Source: Bacteroidota bacterium (lineage in GTDB: Bacteria > Bacteroidota > Bacteroidia > NS11-12g > UBA955). Taken from it: DNA of 33,871 bases. The position numbers and the translations under genes are program-made. Below the pieces are notes generated by a model that was not told the origin of the DNA, ran no database searches, and saw only the letters and a program-made list of their open reading frames with translations. The stretch lies in assembly GCA_947451105.1 (NCBI GenBank), contig CANFXY010000015.1, positions 1-33,871 of the forward strand, written 5' to 3'. This document shows, piece after piece, positions 9,891 to 18,298 of this stretch (position 1 is the stretch's first letter; the number at the start of each line of letters is the position of its first letter).

Positions 9891-10424
9891 TTATTTAGCA
9901 CTTGCTTTTATGTTCCAAACTGCTTTTACATTAAGGCTTTTAGCACTTAATACAGCTGAATTTGTTCCTTTAATTCTATAAGTAAAGGTGTTGGATTTAA
10001 TGTAATTCGCCAAATTCTCGGAATTATTAATGTCTAAACTTATTGAATTTTGGTTGTCAAGAATAGGATTTTTAGAAGCGATGAGAACTTCAGGGTTTCC
10101 ATCTGCAGAAAGATAAAATTCAATATTTTCAATGTCATTAAAATTTGAAATAGAATCATTTGTGAATGAAATCACAACTGATTTTAATTTTAACTCATCC
10201 AATAAATCCAAAGAGGTGTTGTTCTTTTCTAATTCAGTTTTTAGTGAAGAAGTTAGGACAGATTCCCCAAAAGTTTGAGGGCCTACATTGTTGAGTGCAA
10301 CTGTTTCAATGGTCGTTTCGGTAGGGTAGTCAAAATTCACAGTGGTGATTTTACTTAAGCATCCGCCCATGCCAATAAATGAGCTTAATAAGAGTACAGA
10401 GAATAATTTGATTGTGTTTTTCAT
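9891..10424 (-). CDS. Hypothetical lipoprotein
   Basis: MKNTIKLFSVLLLSSFIGMGGCLSK lipobox. ORF track starts at 10445, but that start lies inside a TAACTTTG -7 box (10452-10445), so ATG at 10424 is preferred. Confidence 0.6.
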   Translation of the reverse strand: MKNTIKLFSVLLLSSFIGMGGCLSKITTVNFDYPTETTIETVALNNVGPQTFGESVLTSSLKTELEKNNTSLDLLDELKLKSVVISFTNDSISNFNDIENIEFYLSADGNPEVLIASKNPILDNQNSISLDINNSENLANYIKSNTFTYRIKGTNSAVLSAKSLNVKAVWNIKASAK

Positions 10425-10444
10425 GATAATTTTTAAAATTGACA

Positions 10445-10452
10445 CAAAGTTA
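10445..10452 (-). promoter_or_regulatory. -7 box TAACTTTG of the 9891-10424 gene
   Basis: Plus strand CAAAGTTA; about 20 nt before ATG. Confidence 0.45.
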
Positions 10453-10491
10453 GGGAAAATATTAATTTTCCAAGCCCAATAGAATATGATT

Positions 10492-10938
10492 CTAATTAGG
10501 TAATAATTCTCTTAGGGCTTCATTGATAGATTTTCCATCAGTTTTACCACCCAACTGTTTCATTGCTAATGGCATTACTTTTCCAACTTCTTTCATACTT
10601 GTAGCGCCGCTAGCTTCAATTATCTTCTTTAATTCAGCAAGCAGTTCATCCTTGCCCATAGCTGCCGGTAAATACGTTTCTATAACCTTTAACTCTTCTT
10701 GTTCCTTTTGGGCCAAATCTGTTCTATTTTCTTTTAAAAATATCTCAATACTATCTTTACGTTGTTTAGCCATTTTTTGCATGGCTTTAATGGCAATTTC
10801 ATCCGATATTTCTTTAGTGCCTGTTTCGGTTCCCGCCAATAAAAAAGCTGATTTGATAGCTCTTATAGCCCTTAATCCTACCTCATCTTTTGCTTTCATC
10901 GCATCGATGAGGTCTTTATTTATTTTTTCAACTAACAT
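10492..10938 (-). CDS. GatB/YqeY domain protein
   Basis: INKDLIDAMKAKDEVGLRAIRAIKSAFL...KIIEASGATSMKEVGKVMPLAMKQLGGKTDGKSINEALRELL. Confidence 0.9.
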   Translation of the reverse strand: MLVEKINKDLIDAMKAKDEVGLRAIRAIKSAFLLAGTETGTKEISDEIAIKAMQKMAKQRKDSIEIFLKENRTDLAQKEQEELKVIETYLPAAMGKDELLAELKKIIEASGATSMKEVGKVMPLAMKQLGGKTDGKSINEALRELLPN

Positions 10939-11724
10939 TTACTTATTAATTAATGATTTGTCAAGGAAGAAATCAAAACTATCACCTCTCAAACCCAATC
11001 TTAATGTTTCAAGCGCTATAAGTTCAGATGGGGCAATATTTCCTAGGTTGATGTTGGCGCCGTATAGTTTAATAAACCAAACTTGTTGTGCTTTTAGCGG
11101 TGCTTCCCATATTATTTTTTCCAAAGGAATTTTTCTAATTATTTCTGCGACTAAACCAGAGCGAACTTCACCCGAACCTCTAAATACGCCAACAGTTCCA
11201 CTTTCGCGTGCTTCTGCAATAACTTTCCAAACACCAGCTTGAATTTCTTTTTCCATCATATCAATCCACTCATATGGAGGAATAATTTTTTCAGCATCTT
11301 TAGAACCTACTTCTGAGATAACTGTAAAGTCTTTAGCTAGAGTTCTGATGTACTCACATTTTTTGTCGTGTTCAATTTCCATTGAACCATCGCTAACCTC
11401 AACATGATCAACTCCGTAATAGTCTAATACCCTTCTATAATCATCAAATTGATTTCTTATTGCATATGCCTCGAAAAGTGTACCGCCAAAATATACTTTG
11501 AATCCGGCCTTTTGATAATGGCCAATTTTTTCTTTTAGTTTTGGTGTAACATATGAAGTGCCAAATCCAAGTTTTAATAAATCGATAAGATGGCTTCCAT
11601 GCTCAATTAAATCTAGAGATTCTCTGATGCTTAGACCTTTATCCATAACCATTGTTAAACCATATTCTCTTGGTTGAACTGGTCTTTCAGGCAGTTGTGT
11701 TAGTTTAAATATATCGTTGTTCAT
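10939..11724 (-). CDS. Phosphosulfolactate synthase-like protein (ComA family)
   Basis: REYGLTMVMDKGLSIRESLDLIE..., LKLGFGTSYVTP, VEVSDGSMEI, ISEVGSKDAEKIIPP; whole-length resemblance to ComA TIM-barrel family. Confidence 0.82.
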   Translation of the reverse strand: MNNDIFKLTQLPERPVQPREYGLTMVMDKGLSIRESLDLIEHGSHLIDLLKLGFGTSYVTPKLKEKIGHYQKAGFKVYFGGTLFEAYAIRNQFDDYRRVLDYYGVDHVEVSDGSMEIEHDKKCEYIRTLAKDFTVISEVGSKDAEKIIPPYEWIDMMEKEIQAGVWKVIAEARESGTVGVFRGSGEVRSGLVAEIIRKIPLEKIIWEAPLKAQQVWFIKLYGANINLGNIAPSELIALETLRLGLRGDSFDFFLDKSLINK

Positions 11725-11730
11725 TTTCAG

Positions 11731-13173
11731 TTATTGGTAAATTTGTATTAAGTTTTTGAACTCTTCATCTTCATCGATTAGAGTGTGACAAAACAATTTA
11801 ACACTCTCTAAAGTGTCTTCAAAATTATGAATTAATCGTGACATGATTACCTCTTTGTTTTTATTTGAAGGATTTTGATCGTATTTTATGATGCTAAGAA
11901 CACAATTTAAGTCATCTCGACACTCTGGAATGGCTTGAATTTCAAATATTAGGTCTTCCAACAAATTATCCATTTCAGAAATGTACAAAACCGATGCAAG
12001 CTCCTTCCAATTCTCAACTATAAGTTCCTTATTGTCAAACTTTAATTCATTGTAAATTGCTTCTATTTCCTCACGTCTTTCTAAATCAGAAAAGCAACTA
12101 AGTATACCTTTTAAGGCAGCGAAATCGCTTTTGTCTTCTTTGTAAACTTTTTCAAAATAGGGAAGTGCTTTTAATGCCTGTTTTTCTGTAAGAAATGAAT
12201 ATCCTATTAGATAATTATATTCAGGTAAAATATCTTCAAGGCCCTGTGCCTTTTTTATGTAGTTTCTTGCCAAGCCAGGCTCTTCTATTCCTAAATAACA
12301 CCTAGCTATGCAGATGAAAGGATAAACATCTCCATTGTTCTTTATACATTGTAAATAGTTTTCAATGGCTTTATTGTATTCACCTTTGTTTTCGTATAAA
12401 CCTGCCAAATTAAAGAATGCATTTTTTGAATCTTTATTTGCTAAACTTGAGTATTCATAGGCTTCAAGTGCCAGTTCCTTCAAATCGGTCATTTCATAAA
12501 TTCTACCCAATTGATACCATGCTAAATGGGAATATGGATTAGAATCAATTATCTTTTTGAAGTACAAAGTAGCCTGATCAAATAAACTATTGCTTATGAA
12601 ATTTAATGCCAATTGGTTAAATAAAACCTCGTTTTCTGGAAATCTTTTCAAGCCTTTTTCAATGATCTTATTTGCTTTAGCTACTTCTTCATTTTGAGAT
12701 AAGAGTTGTGCATAGCTGTTATATATGTCAACCACAAATTCCTCGTCTTCAAATTCAGCAAATTCTAAAGCAAGAATAAAAGATTCTTCGGCTTCGATCG
12801 GCCGGTCTAAATCACACATTATTTCACCTTCCATTTTGTGAATTACCGCATTGTATGGTTCAGAAGATTTGGCAAGTAAAATTAACTTTAGTGCTTCTTG
12901 ATAATTACTTCCCATACAAAGTATACTGGCTTTCTCAACTAAGAAATCAACTTTGTTGGGGTACAAATACAGACCATGGTTAATAATGGCCATTTGCTCT
13001 TTGTGTTGATTGTTTAAGAAAAAATGATAAGATAGCGCCTCTATTTCTTCTTCACTAAAAAATATTGATTGATCAGAATTTAATTGATTGAATTTTTTGA
13101 GGGATTCATCAATATCTGTTTGACTGAAAAAGTCCTCACTCCCTGCTTCATTATCATCAAAATCGTCAAACAT
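11731..13173 (-). CDS. Tetratricopeptide repeat protein
   Basis: Multiple TPR units (LAWYQLGRIYEMTDLKELALEAYEYS, NAFFNLAGLYENKGEYNKAIENYLQCI); acidic N-terminus. Confidence 0.85.
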   Translation of the reverse strand: MFDDFDDNEAGSEDFFSQTDIDESLKKFNQLNSDQSIFFSEEEIEALSYHFFLNNQHKEQMAIINHGLYLYPNKVDFLVEKASILCMGSNYQEALKLILLAKSSEPYNAVIHKMEGEIMCDLDRPIEAEESFILALEFAEFEDEEFVVDIYNSYAQLLSQNEEVAKANKIIEKGLKRFPENEVLFNQLALNFISNSLFDQATLYFKKIIDSNPYSHLAWYQLGRIYEMTDLKELALEAYEYSSLANKDSKNAFFNLAGLYENKGEYNKAIENYLQCIKNNGDVYPFICIARCYLGIEEPGLARNYIKKAQGLEDILPEYNYLIGYSFLTEKQALKALPYFEKVYKEDKSDFAALKGILSCFSDLERREEIEAIYNELKFDNKELIVENWKELASVLYISEMDNLLEDLIFEIQAIPECRDDLNCVLSIIKYDQNPSNKNKEVIMSRLIHNFEDTLESVKLFCHTLIDEDEEFKNLIQIYQ

Positions 13174-13189
13174 AATACAATATAATAAA

Positions 13190-13197
13190 CAAAAGTA
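13190..13197 (-). promoter_or_regulatory. -7 box TACTTTTG of the TPR-ComA-YqeY unit
   Basis: Plus strand CAAAAGTA, about 16 nt before ATG at 13173. Confidence 0.45.
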
Positions 13198-13258
13198 GGA
13201 ATTGATAATCCAACTTATTCCATAACTTATTCACTACAAATATAAGTTAAAGATCACG

Positions 13259-13266
13259 TATTTTTG
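13259..13266 (+). promoter_or_regulatory. -7 box TATTTTTG abutting the M1 peptidase start
   Basis: TATTTTTG-CATTA-TTG; no clear -33 TTG at the expected spacing. Confidence 0.45.
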
Positions 13267-13271
13267 CATTA

Positions 13272-16166
13272 TTGAAACATCTTTTTTTAATTTATAGTTT
13301 GTGCTTTATAGCATTGAATTCTTGGGGTTTAACTGTTAGAAAACAGGCAAATTGGCAACAAAAAACAAGAATGAACATAGAGGCTTTATTGGACCCTGAA
13401 AACAAAGAGTTAAAAGCACATGTAGTTCTTCATTATGAGAACAATTCTCCAGACACATTAAATTTTCTTGAGTTTAACGTTTGGGGCAACGCTTTTAGAG
13501 ATCAAAATACAGCTTATGCTAAGCAATTGTTAAGTCAGGGCAAGGATGGTTTTTATTTTAGTTCAAAAGATGAAAAGGGGTTTATAGACTCATTGAAATT
13601 TTTTGCAGGTGTTGCATTGAAATTTATATCGGACAGTGCAAACCCAGAGCGTATAGTCGTTGTTTTAGAAAAACCTTTGTTGCCCAAACAAACATTAATT
13701 TTAAACTATACTTATCACTATAAAATCCCTAAATTAATGTCAAGGGGAGGTTTTAGTAAAGATATTTTAGCATTGACCCAATGGTATCCAAAGCCTGCAG
13801 TATATGATGTCAACAAATGGAATTCTATGCCATATTTGGAGCAGGGAGAATTTTACAGCGAATATTGTGAAAATATCTCGGTTAAAATAAAATTGCCAAG
13901 GGAATATGTTGTTGCGGCAACCGGAAATTTATCTGAAAGTAAAAATTCTATTGGAAATCAAGGTATGAAAGAACTTGTTTACACAGAAAATAACGTCCAT
14001 GATTTTGCCTTTTTTGCCAGTAAAAAATTTAATTTGATGAGCCAAAAAGTCAAGTTGAAGAACGGTGATTCGGTTCTGATAGAATTGTACACAACGGATA
14101 CATTTACAAATGAAAAAAAATACGCCAAAAACAGCAATGTGTTAACTTTTATTGAAGCTGCACTTAATTCTTTCAATACCATTGGACGTTATGCATACAA
14201 AACGTGTAAGGTTGTCATTGGACCCCAAAATGCTGGAGAGGGTATGGAATATCCCACCATTACAATTTGCAAGGACAATAGTCCAGAAACTATATTTCAT
14301 GAAATTGGCCATAATTGGTTCTACGGAATGATTGGAAATAATGAACGGGTTTATCCTTGGATGGATGAAAGTTTAAATACATATTTTAGCACTAAGTTTG
14401 TTAACCTGTTCAATCGTAAAATTTCCAGAGATTTTTTAAATGACTCGTTTTTTTATCAAAAGCAGAAAAGCGCTGAATACGCTTTAAATCATAGTTCTTT
14501 ATTGGCCGTTCAATTAACAGAAAGTCATGGGTTTCGGCAGTCTGTATCATTGCCATCTGAACAATTTTATAGTTATAATTATGGGGGTTTGTTATACGCA
14601 AAAGGACCACTTTTATTCGCTTATTTAAATCAATTTTTAGGTGATAGTGTATTCATGGCTTGCAATAATTATTATTTTGAAAAATGGAAATTTAAACATC
14701 CATTACCTAATGATATGAAGGTTTGTTTTGAAGCGGTATCAGGTCAAAATTTAGATTGGTTTTTTAACGAATTGTTAGTGACCAATAAACCTATTGATGT
14801 TGTATATAAACATGGTAGTTATTTTATTAAAGGCCTGCCATTATTGGATTCTATTTGGGCTAAACAACGGACCATAAATCCAAATCCTTATGGCTTTTTA
14901 CCTGAGCATAATTTCAGTAATAATGGACAGAAGAAAACGCTTTTGTCATTTAGATTTCCATTAGGATTGCCTTCTTATCATGCATTAATTAGTTTGGATT
15001 TAATGCCAGTTTTAGGGTATAATTATTATGATAAATTATATGCAGGTTTTGTGTTTAACCACCATTTTTTAAATGTTAAAAAGCTTCAATTCATAGCCAT
15101 GCCTTCTTGGTCATTTACTCAGAAAAAGTTGATAGGTTATGCAAGGATTTCAGGCAATATTTACAATGGAAACAAGCAATTATCTGGTATTTCATTGGGT
15201 GCGCAAGGGCAAAAGTTTTCTTTACCTATGCCCTCACGCATCAATCAATATTATAAATTTAATCCATTCTTAAAATTTAATTTTGTTTCTAAAGGCATCA
15301 ATAGACAATTAGAAGAAAAGTACTTAATTCTAAATTTCGTTAATACGGGAATAATTCAAAAAACATATCTAGATTCAAAAGACAGCATAAATCAATTTTT
15401 TAGTGATTTTAATTGGAATTGCTTGAGAACTACTTATGTGTATGATAACCACCATCCAATAAATAGAATTGGATTCAAATTGAATGCCGAATATGGATAC
15501 AATTATTCCATTGGAAATGCCAATTTACAATATGCCAAGACGTGGTTAAACCTCGTCTATAAGTATAAATATGATAAGGGCAAGAAGTTCTTTCGAACAG
15601 AGTTTTTTGGTGGACTATTCTTGAAAAAATCCAATGGATTAAACAATGGATTGGATGTAAGAATGTTTAGTGCAGCCAACAATGGAAGCAATGATTATTT
15701 GTTTCAAGAAGCTTTACTTGGTCGCTCAGAGATTAGTAGTGGCAATATTCTTTTAAGTAAACAATTGATTTCAGGGGGAGGCAATATGAGGAATTTAATA
15801 CCCGTTTCTTCAAGTGATCGATGGATGCTTGCATTAAACAATGATGTTAATTTGCCTGGCATTATTCCTCTAAAATTGTATCTAGACCTGGCATATTTTG
15901 GTTATGCAAATAGAACGAATCTACCGATAGTATTGACTAAACCAGAACTGTATTATACGGCAGGATTGTCCCTAGAACTGTTTAATAACGCCTTAGAAAT
16001 ATTTGTTCCTTTGGTTTATTCAAAACAGTTTAAAGATAATAGTTATTGGAACTATAATGTATTTAATTCCATTGGATTTAAATTGAACTTGAACCAATTG
16101 GAGCCAGCTAGATTGGCAAGGAATTTTATTTTAGAAAATAAACTTAAAATTCAAGACAGCTTATAA
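13272..16166 (+). CDS. M1-family metallopeptidase with C-terminal beta-barrel-like region
   Basis: HEIGHNWFYGMIGNNERVYPWMDESLNTYF zinc motif; GEGMEYPTI in place of GAMEN; signal peptide MKHLFLIYSLCFIALNSWG from a TTG start. Confidence 0.85.
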   Translation: MKHLFLIYSLCFIALNSWGLTVRKQANWQQKTRMNIEALLDPENKELKAHVVLHYENNSPDTLNFLEFNVWGNAFRDQNTAYAKQLLSQGKDGFYFSSKDEKGFIDSLKFFAGVALKFISDSANPERIVVVLEKPLLPKQTLILNYTYHYKIPKLMSRGGFSKDILALTQWYPKPAVYDVNKWNSMPYLEQGEFYSEYCENISVKIKLPREYVVAATGNLSESKNSIGNQGMKELVYTENNVHDFAFFASKKFNLMSQKVKLKNGDSVLIELYTTDTFTNEKKYAKNSNVLTFIEAALNSFNTIGRYAYKTCKVVIGPQNAGEGMEYPTITICKDNSPETIFHEIGHNWFYGMIGNNERVYPWMDESLNTYFSTKFVNLFNRKISRDFLNDSFFYQKQKSAEYALNHSSLLAVQLTESHGFRQSVSLPSEQFYSYNYGGLLYAKGPLLFAYLNQFLGDSVFMACNNYYFEKWKFKHPLPNDMKVCFEAVSGQNLDWFFNELLVTNKPIDVVYKHGSYFIKGLPLLDSIWAKQRTINPNPYGFLPEHNFSNNGQKKTLLSFRFPLGLPSYHALISLDLMPVLGYNYYDKLYAGFVFNHHFLNVKKLQFIAMPSWSFTQKKLIGYARISGNIYNGNKQLSGISLGAQGQKFSLPMPSRINQYYKFNPFLKFNFVSKGINRQLEEKYLILNFVNTGIIQKTYLDSKDSINQFFSDFNWNCLRTTYVYDNHHPINRIGFKLNAEYGYNYSIGNANLQYAKTWLNLVYKYKYDKGKKFFRTEFFGGLFLKKSNGLNNGLDVRMFSAANNGSNDYLFQEALLGRSEISSGNILLSKQLISGGGNMRNLIPVSSSDRWMLALNNDVNLPGIIPLKLYLDLAYFGYANRTNLPIVLTKPELYYTAGLSLELFNNALEIFVPLVYSKQFKDNSYWNYNVFNSIGFKLNLNQLEPARLARNFILENKLKIQDSL

Positions 16167-16179
16167 TTTATCTAACAAA

Positions 16180-16210
16180 AAAAACCGTCAGCGATTAGCA
16201 GACGGTTTTT
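16180..16210. terminator. Bidirectional intrinsic terminator
   Basis: AAAAACCGTC-N11-GACGGTTTTT between the M1 gene (+) and H1-like gene (-). Confidence 0.85.
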
Positions 16211-16232
16211 AAGAGAGGTTAAAAGTAATATC

Positions 16233-16586
16233 TTACTTTTTAGCTGATTTTTTAGCTTTCGCTTTAGGAGCAGCTTTTTTAGCTTTTGCTTTAGGCGCAG
16301 CTTTAGCCTTTGGAGCAGCTTTCGCTTTTGCTTTAGGAGCAGCCTTTGCTTTAGGAGCAGCTTTAGCTTTAGCCTTTGGAGCGGCTTTCGCTTTAGGAGC
16401 AGCTTTCGCTTTTGCTTTAGGAGCGGCTTTAGCCTTTGGAGCAGCTTTCGCTTTCGCTTTAGGAGCAGCTTTTGCTTTAGGAGCAGCTTTAGCTTTAGCC
16501 TTTGGAGCAGCTTTAGCTTTTGCTTTTGCTTTCGGTGCTGCTTTTGTAGCTTTTGCTTTTGCAGCTGGTTTTTTTGATGTTGCCAT
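16233..16586 (-). CDS. Lysine/alanine/proline-rich histone H1-like low-complexity protein
   Basis: 117 aa: 44 Lys, 54 Ala, 14 Pro, no acidic or aromatic residues. Core is (AAPKAKAK-AAPKAK)x5. Resembles eukaryotic H1 tails, Chlamydia Hc2 and Bordetella/Pseudomonas AKP-repeat proteins. Confidence 0.8.
   Translation of the reverse strand: MATSKKPAAKAKATKAAPKAKAKAKAAPKAKAKAAPKAKAAPKAKAKAAPKAKAAPKAKAKAAPKAKAAPKAKAKAAPKAKAAPKAKAKAAPKAKAAPKAKAKKAAPKAKAKKSAKK
16257..16511 (-). repeat. Two-level tandem repeat inside the H1-like gene (42-bp units; two ~126-bp blocks 16257-16385 and 16386-16511)
   Basis: Aligned by eye. The blocks differ by 6 substitutions plus one extra Lys codon; all 6 substitutions are synonymous. 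Confidence 0.88.
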
Positions 16587-16612
16587 ATTTATAAATATTA
16601 AATTGGGTTTTT

Positions 16613-16996
16613 TTATTTGTTTAGATCTGCGTGCATATCACCATAATCAATGGTGATTTCTTCACCTGCTTTTATGTTTTTTAATGCCTTGTAAATCATT
16701 ACGCCGTCTTTTATTTTTTTTATGTAATCTGCATTCGGTTTTACTGAATGGTTGTACAAAGATCCAAAACCTAAAACGATGGCAACATTTTTTTTACTGG
16801 TATTCCAAACGAATGTATAGTTTTCTAAAATGTGTCCAACCAAAGCTTGATGTTCTTTATAACTCAACTCGATTACAGGGCAAATTTCAATAACATCACC
16901 TTTCTTTAAAACTTTAGATGTAAACACACCGCGACCCTTGTGTCCTGCATTGGATACAAATAAATTTGTATTGCTAATATTATACTCCTTTTTCAC
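16613..16996 (-). CDS. SET-domain protein-lysine N-methyltransferase (minimal SET)
   Basis: SET motifs in order: GHKGRGVFTSKVLKKGDVIE, GFGSLYNHSVKPNADY, IKAGEEITIDYGD. Confidence 0.87.
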   Translation of the reverse strand: MKKEYNISNTNLFVSNAGHKGRGVFTSKVLKKGDVIEICPVIELSYKEHQALVGHILENYTFVWNTSKKNVAIVLGFGSLYNHSVKPNADYIKKIKDGVMIYKALKNIKAGEEITIDYGDMHADLNK

Positions 16997-17014
16997 TCAA
17001 TTTATTTAATGCAT

Positions 17015-17022
17015 CAAAAATA
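17015..17022 (-). promoter_or_regulatory. -7 box TATTTTTG upstream of the SET/H1-like unit
   Basis: Plus strand CAAAAATA 18 nt before SET ATG. None seen in the 26-bp SET/H1 gap. Confidence 0.45.
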
Positions 17023-17195
17023 TGAAAGTTTCTCAAACTATTGCTACTTCTATAATATATCTATTCACATTTTATCAAATGAACAAAAAATATAAAGTCA
17101 AATAAGTTGACTAATTAATTTTATTTTCAAATGTTTTTTATTGAGTTATTGACATTGCAAAGTTGAAATTAATCTGTAATGATACCTGTATTGAA

Positions 17196-17711
17196 CTAAA
17201 AACTATTATTTACGTTTTTAACCATTACAAAATCGTTCATCAAGTATGATTCTCCAATATCGAAATCTTCAACAGATTCGATTGTAAATCCATTTTTAAA
17301 ATAGAAATTTATTGCCTTGAAATTTTGGCGATTTACTGTTAGTCTTATTTTGTAGTTATTGACTTCTTGTGTGACCTTAATTTCATTTTCTATTGCTTGT
17401 ATTACGAATGTGCCAACACTTCTTCTATGCTGCTCTGGTAGAAGATAGAATTTATGAATAAAGTAAATTCCATTGTGATCTTTACTTAATGACAAGAAGC
17501 CTAGAACTTCTGATTCAAATTTTACGAAATAAAAAATTTGACCATTTAGGATTTGTGTTTTTAATGAATCATTTGAATAAAATTTATTCATCATGTATTC
17601 AATTTGATCCATAGTTATAATTTCTATATAATATTTCTTCCAAATCAATTCAGCCAGTTCAGTAATTTTTGAAAGCTCTTCCTCTTTTGTTTTCACCAAT
17701 TTTATTTCCAT
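17196..17711 (-). CDS. GNAT-family N-acetyltransferase
   Basis: FVKFESEVLGFLSLSKDHNGIYFIHKFYLLPEQHRRSVGTFVIQAIE...INFYFKNGF; GNAT fold with a degenerate Q/RxxGxG (RRSVG). Confidence 0.75.
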   Translation of the reverse strand: MEIKLVKTKEEELSKITELAELIWKKYYIEIITMDQIEYMMNKFYSNDSLKTQILNGQIFYFVKFESEVLGFLSLSKDHNGIYFIHKFYLLPEQHRRSVGTFVIQAIENEIKVTQEVNNYKIRLTVNRQNFKAINFYFKNGFTIESVEDFDIGESYLMNDFVMVKNVNNSF

Positions 17712-17732
17712 TTGAACTTAATGTTTCTTGCA

Positions 17733-17740
17733 CAAATATA
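17733..17740 (-). promoter_or_regulatory. -7 box TATATTTG upstream of GNAT 17196-17711
   Basis: Plus strand CAAATATA, about 21 nt before ATG. Confidence 0.4.
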
Positions 17741-17806
17741 ATTTTATTATCGTTTCAAACTTTCAAGTATTTTAGATAGAAAAGTTATATTAATTTTTGA
17801 ATGCTT

Positions 17807-17814
17807 TATTTTTG
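17807..17814 (+). promoter_or_regulatory. -7 box TATTTTTG upstream of GNAT 17840-18298
   Basis: 25 nt before ATG. Confidence 0.4.
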
Positions 17815-17839
17815 AATCAAAATAATAAACCAATATATA

Positions 17840-18298
17840 ATGAATAAGGTAGAGTGTAAATTGTTGGAGTTTGGATCTGAGAACTATAAAAAAAGTATTG
17901 ATTTAAGAAGACAGGTGTTAAGAAAACCTTTAGGATTGGATTTTACTTCTGATGATTTAATTACTGAACATGATCAGTTTCATTTTGCATTGTTTTACAA
18001 CAATGAATTGCAAGCAATACTTTTGTTAAAGACGATGAAAGACATTAATCCAGGGGTTTTAAAGATGAGGCAAGTTGCTGTTAATCCTGAATTTCAAAGC
18101 AAAGGATTCGGCAGTATTTTGGTAAAATTCTCTGAACATTGGGCAATCGAAAGTGGGTATAAGTCCTTCGAATTACATGCTCGAATTACAGCAGTAGAAT
18201 TCTATAAGAAGTTAAATTACGAAGAAATTGGAAGAGAATTTTTAGAAGTAAATATACCTCACATTAAAATGATTAAAAATCTAATTAGCGAAAGATAA
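17840..18298 (+). CDS. GNAT-family N-acetyltransferase
   Basis: LKMRQVAVNPEFQSKGFGSILVKFSEHWAIESGYKSFELHARITAVEFYKKLNYEEIG; intact QxxGxG. Confidence 0.85.
   Translation: MNKVECKLLEFGSENYKKSIDLRRQVLRKPLGLDFTSDDLITEHDQFHFALFYNNELQAILLLKTMKDINPGVLKMRQVAVNPEFQSKGFGSILVKFSEHWAIESGYKSFELHARITAVEFYKKLNYEEIGREFLEVNIPHIKMIKNLISER

Noticed and set aside
10523-11242. 239-aa plus-strand ORF
   Set aside because: Antisense to YqeY and the ComA-like gene, which have clear family motifs; composition is typical of a shadow ORF.
16257-16511. Regular repeats that could suggest a CRISPR array
   Set aside because: Repeats are contiguous 42-bp coding units without spacers and stay in frame as AAPKAK peptide repeats.
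16684-16893. 69-aa plus-strand ORF opposite SET
   Set aside because: Antisense to a gene with three SET motifs; no independent support.
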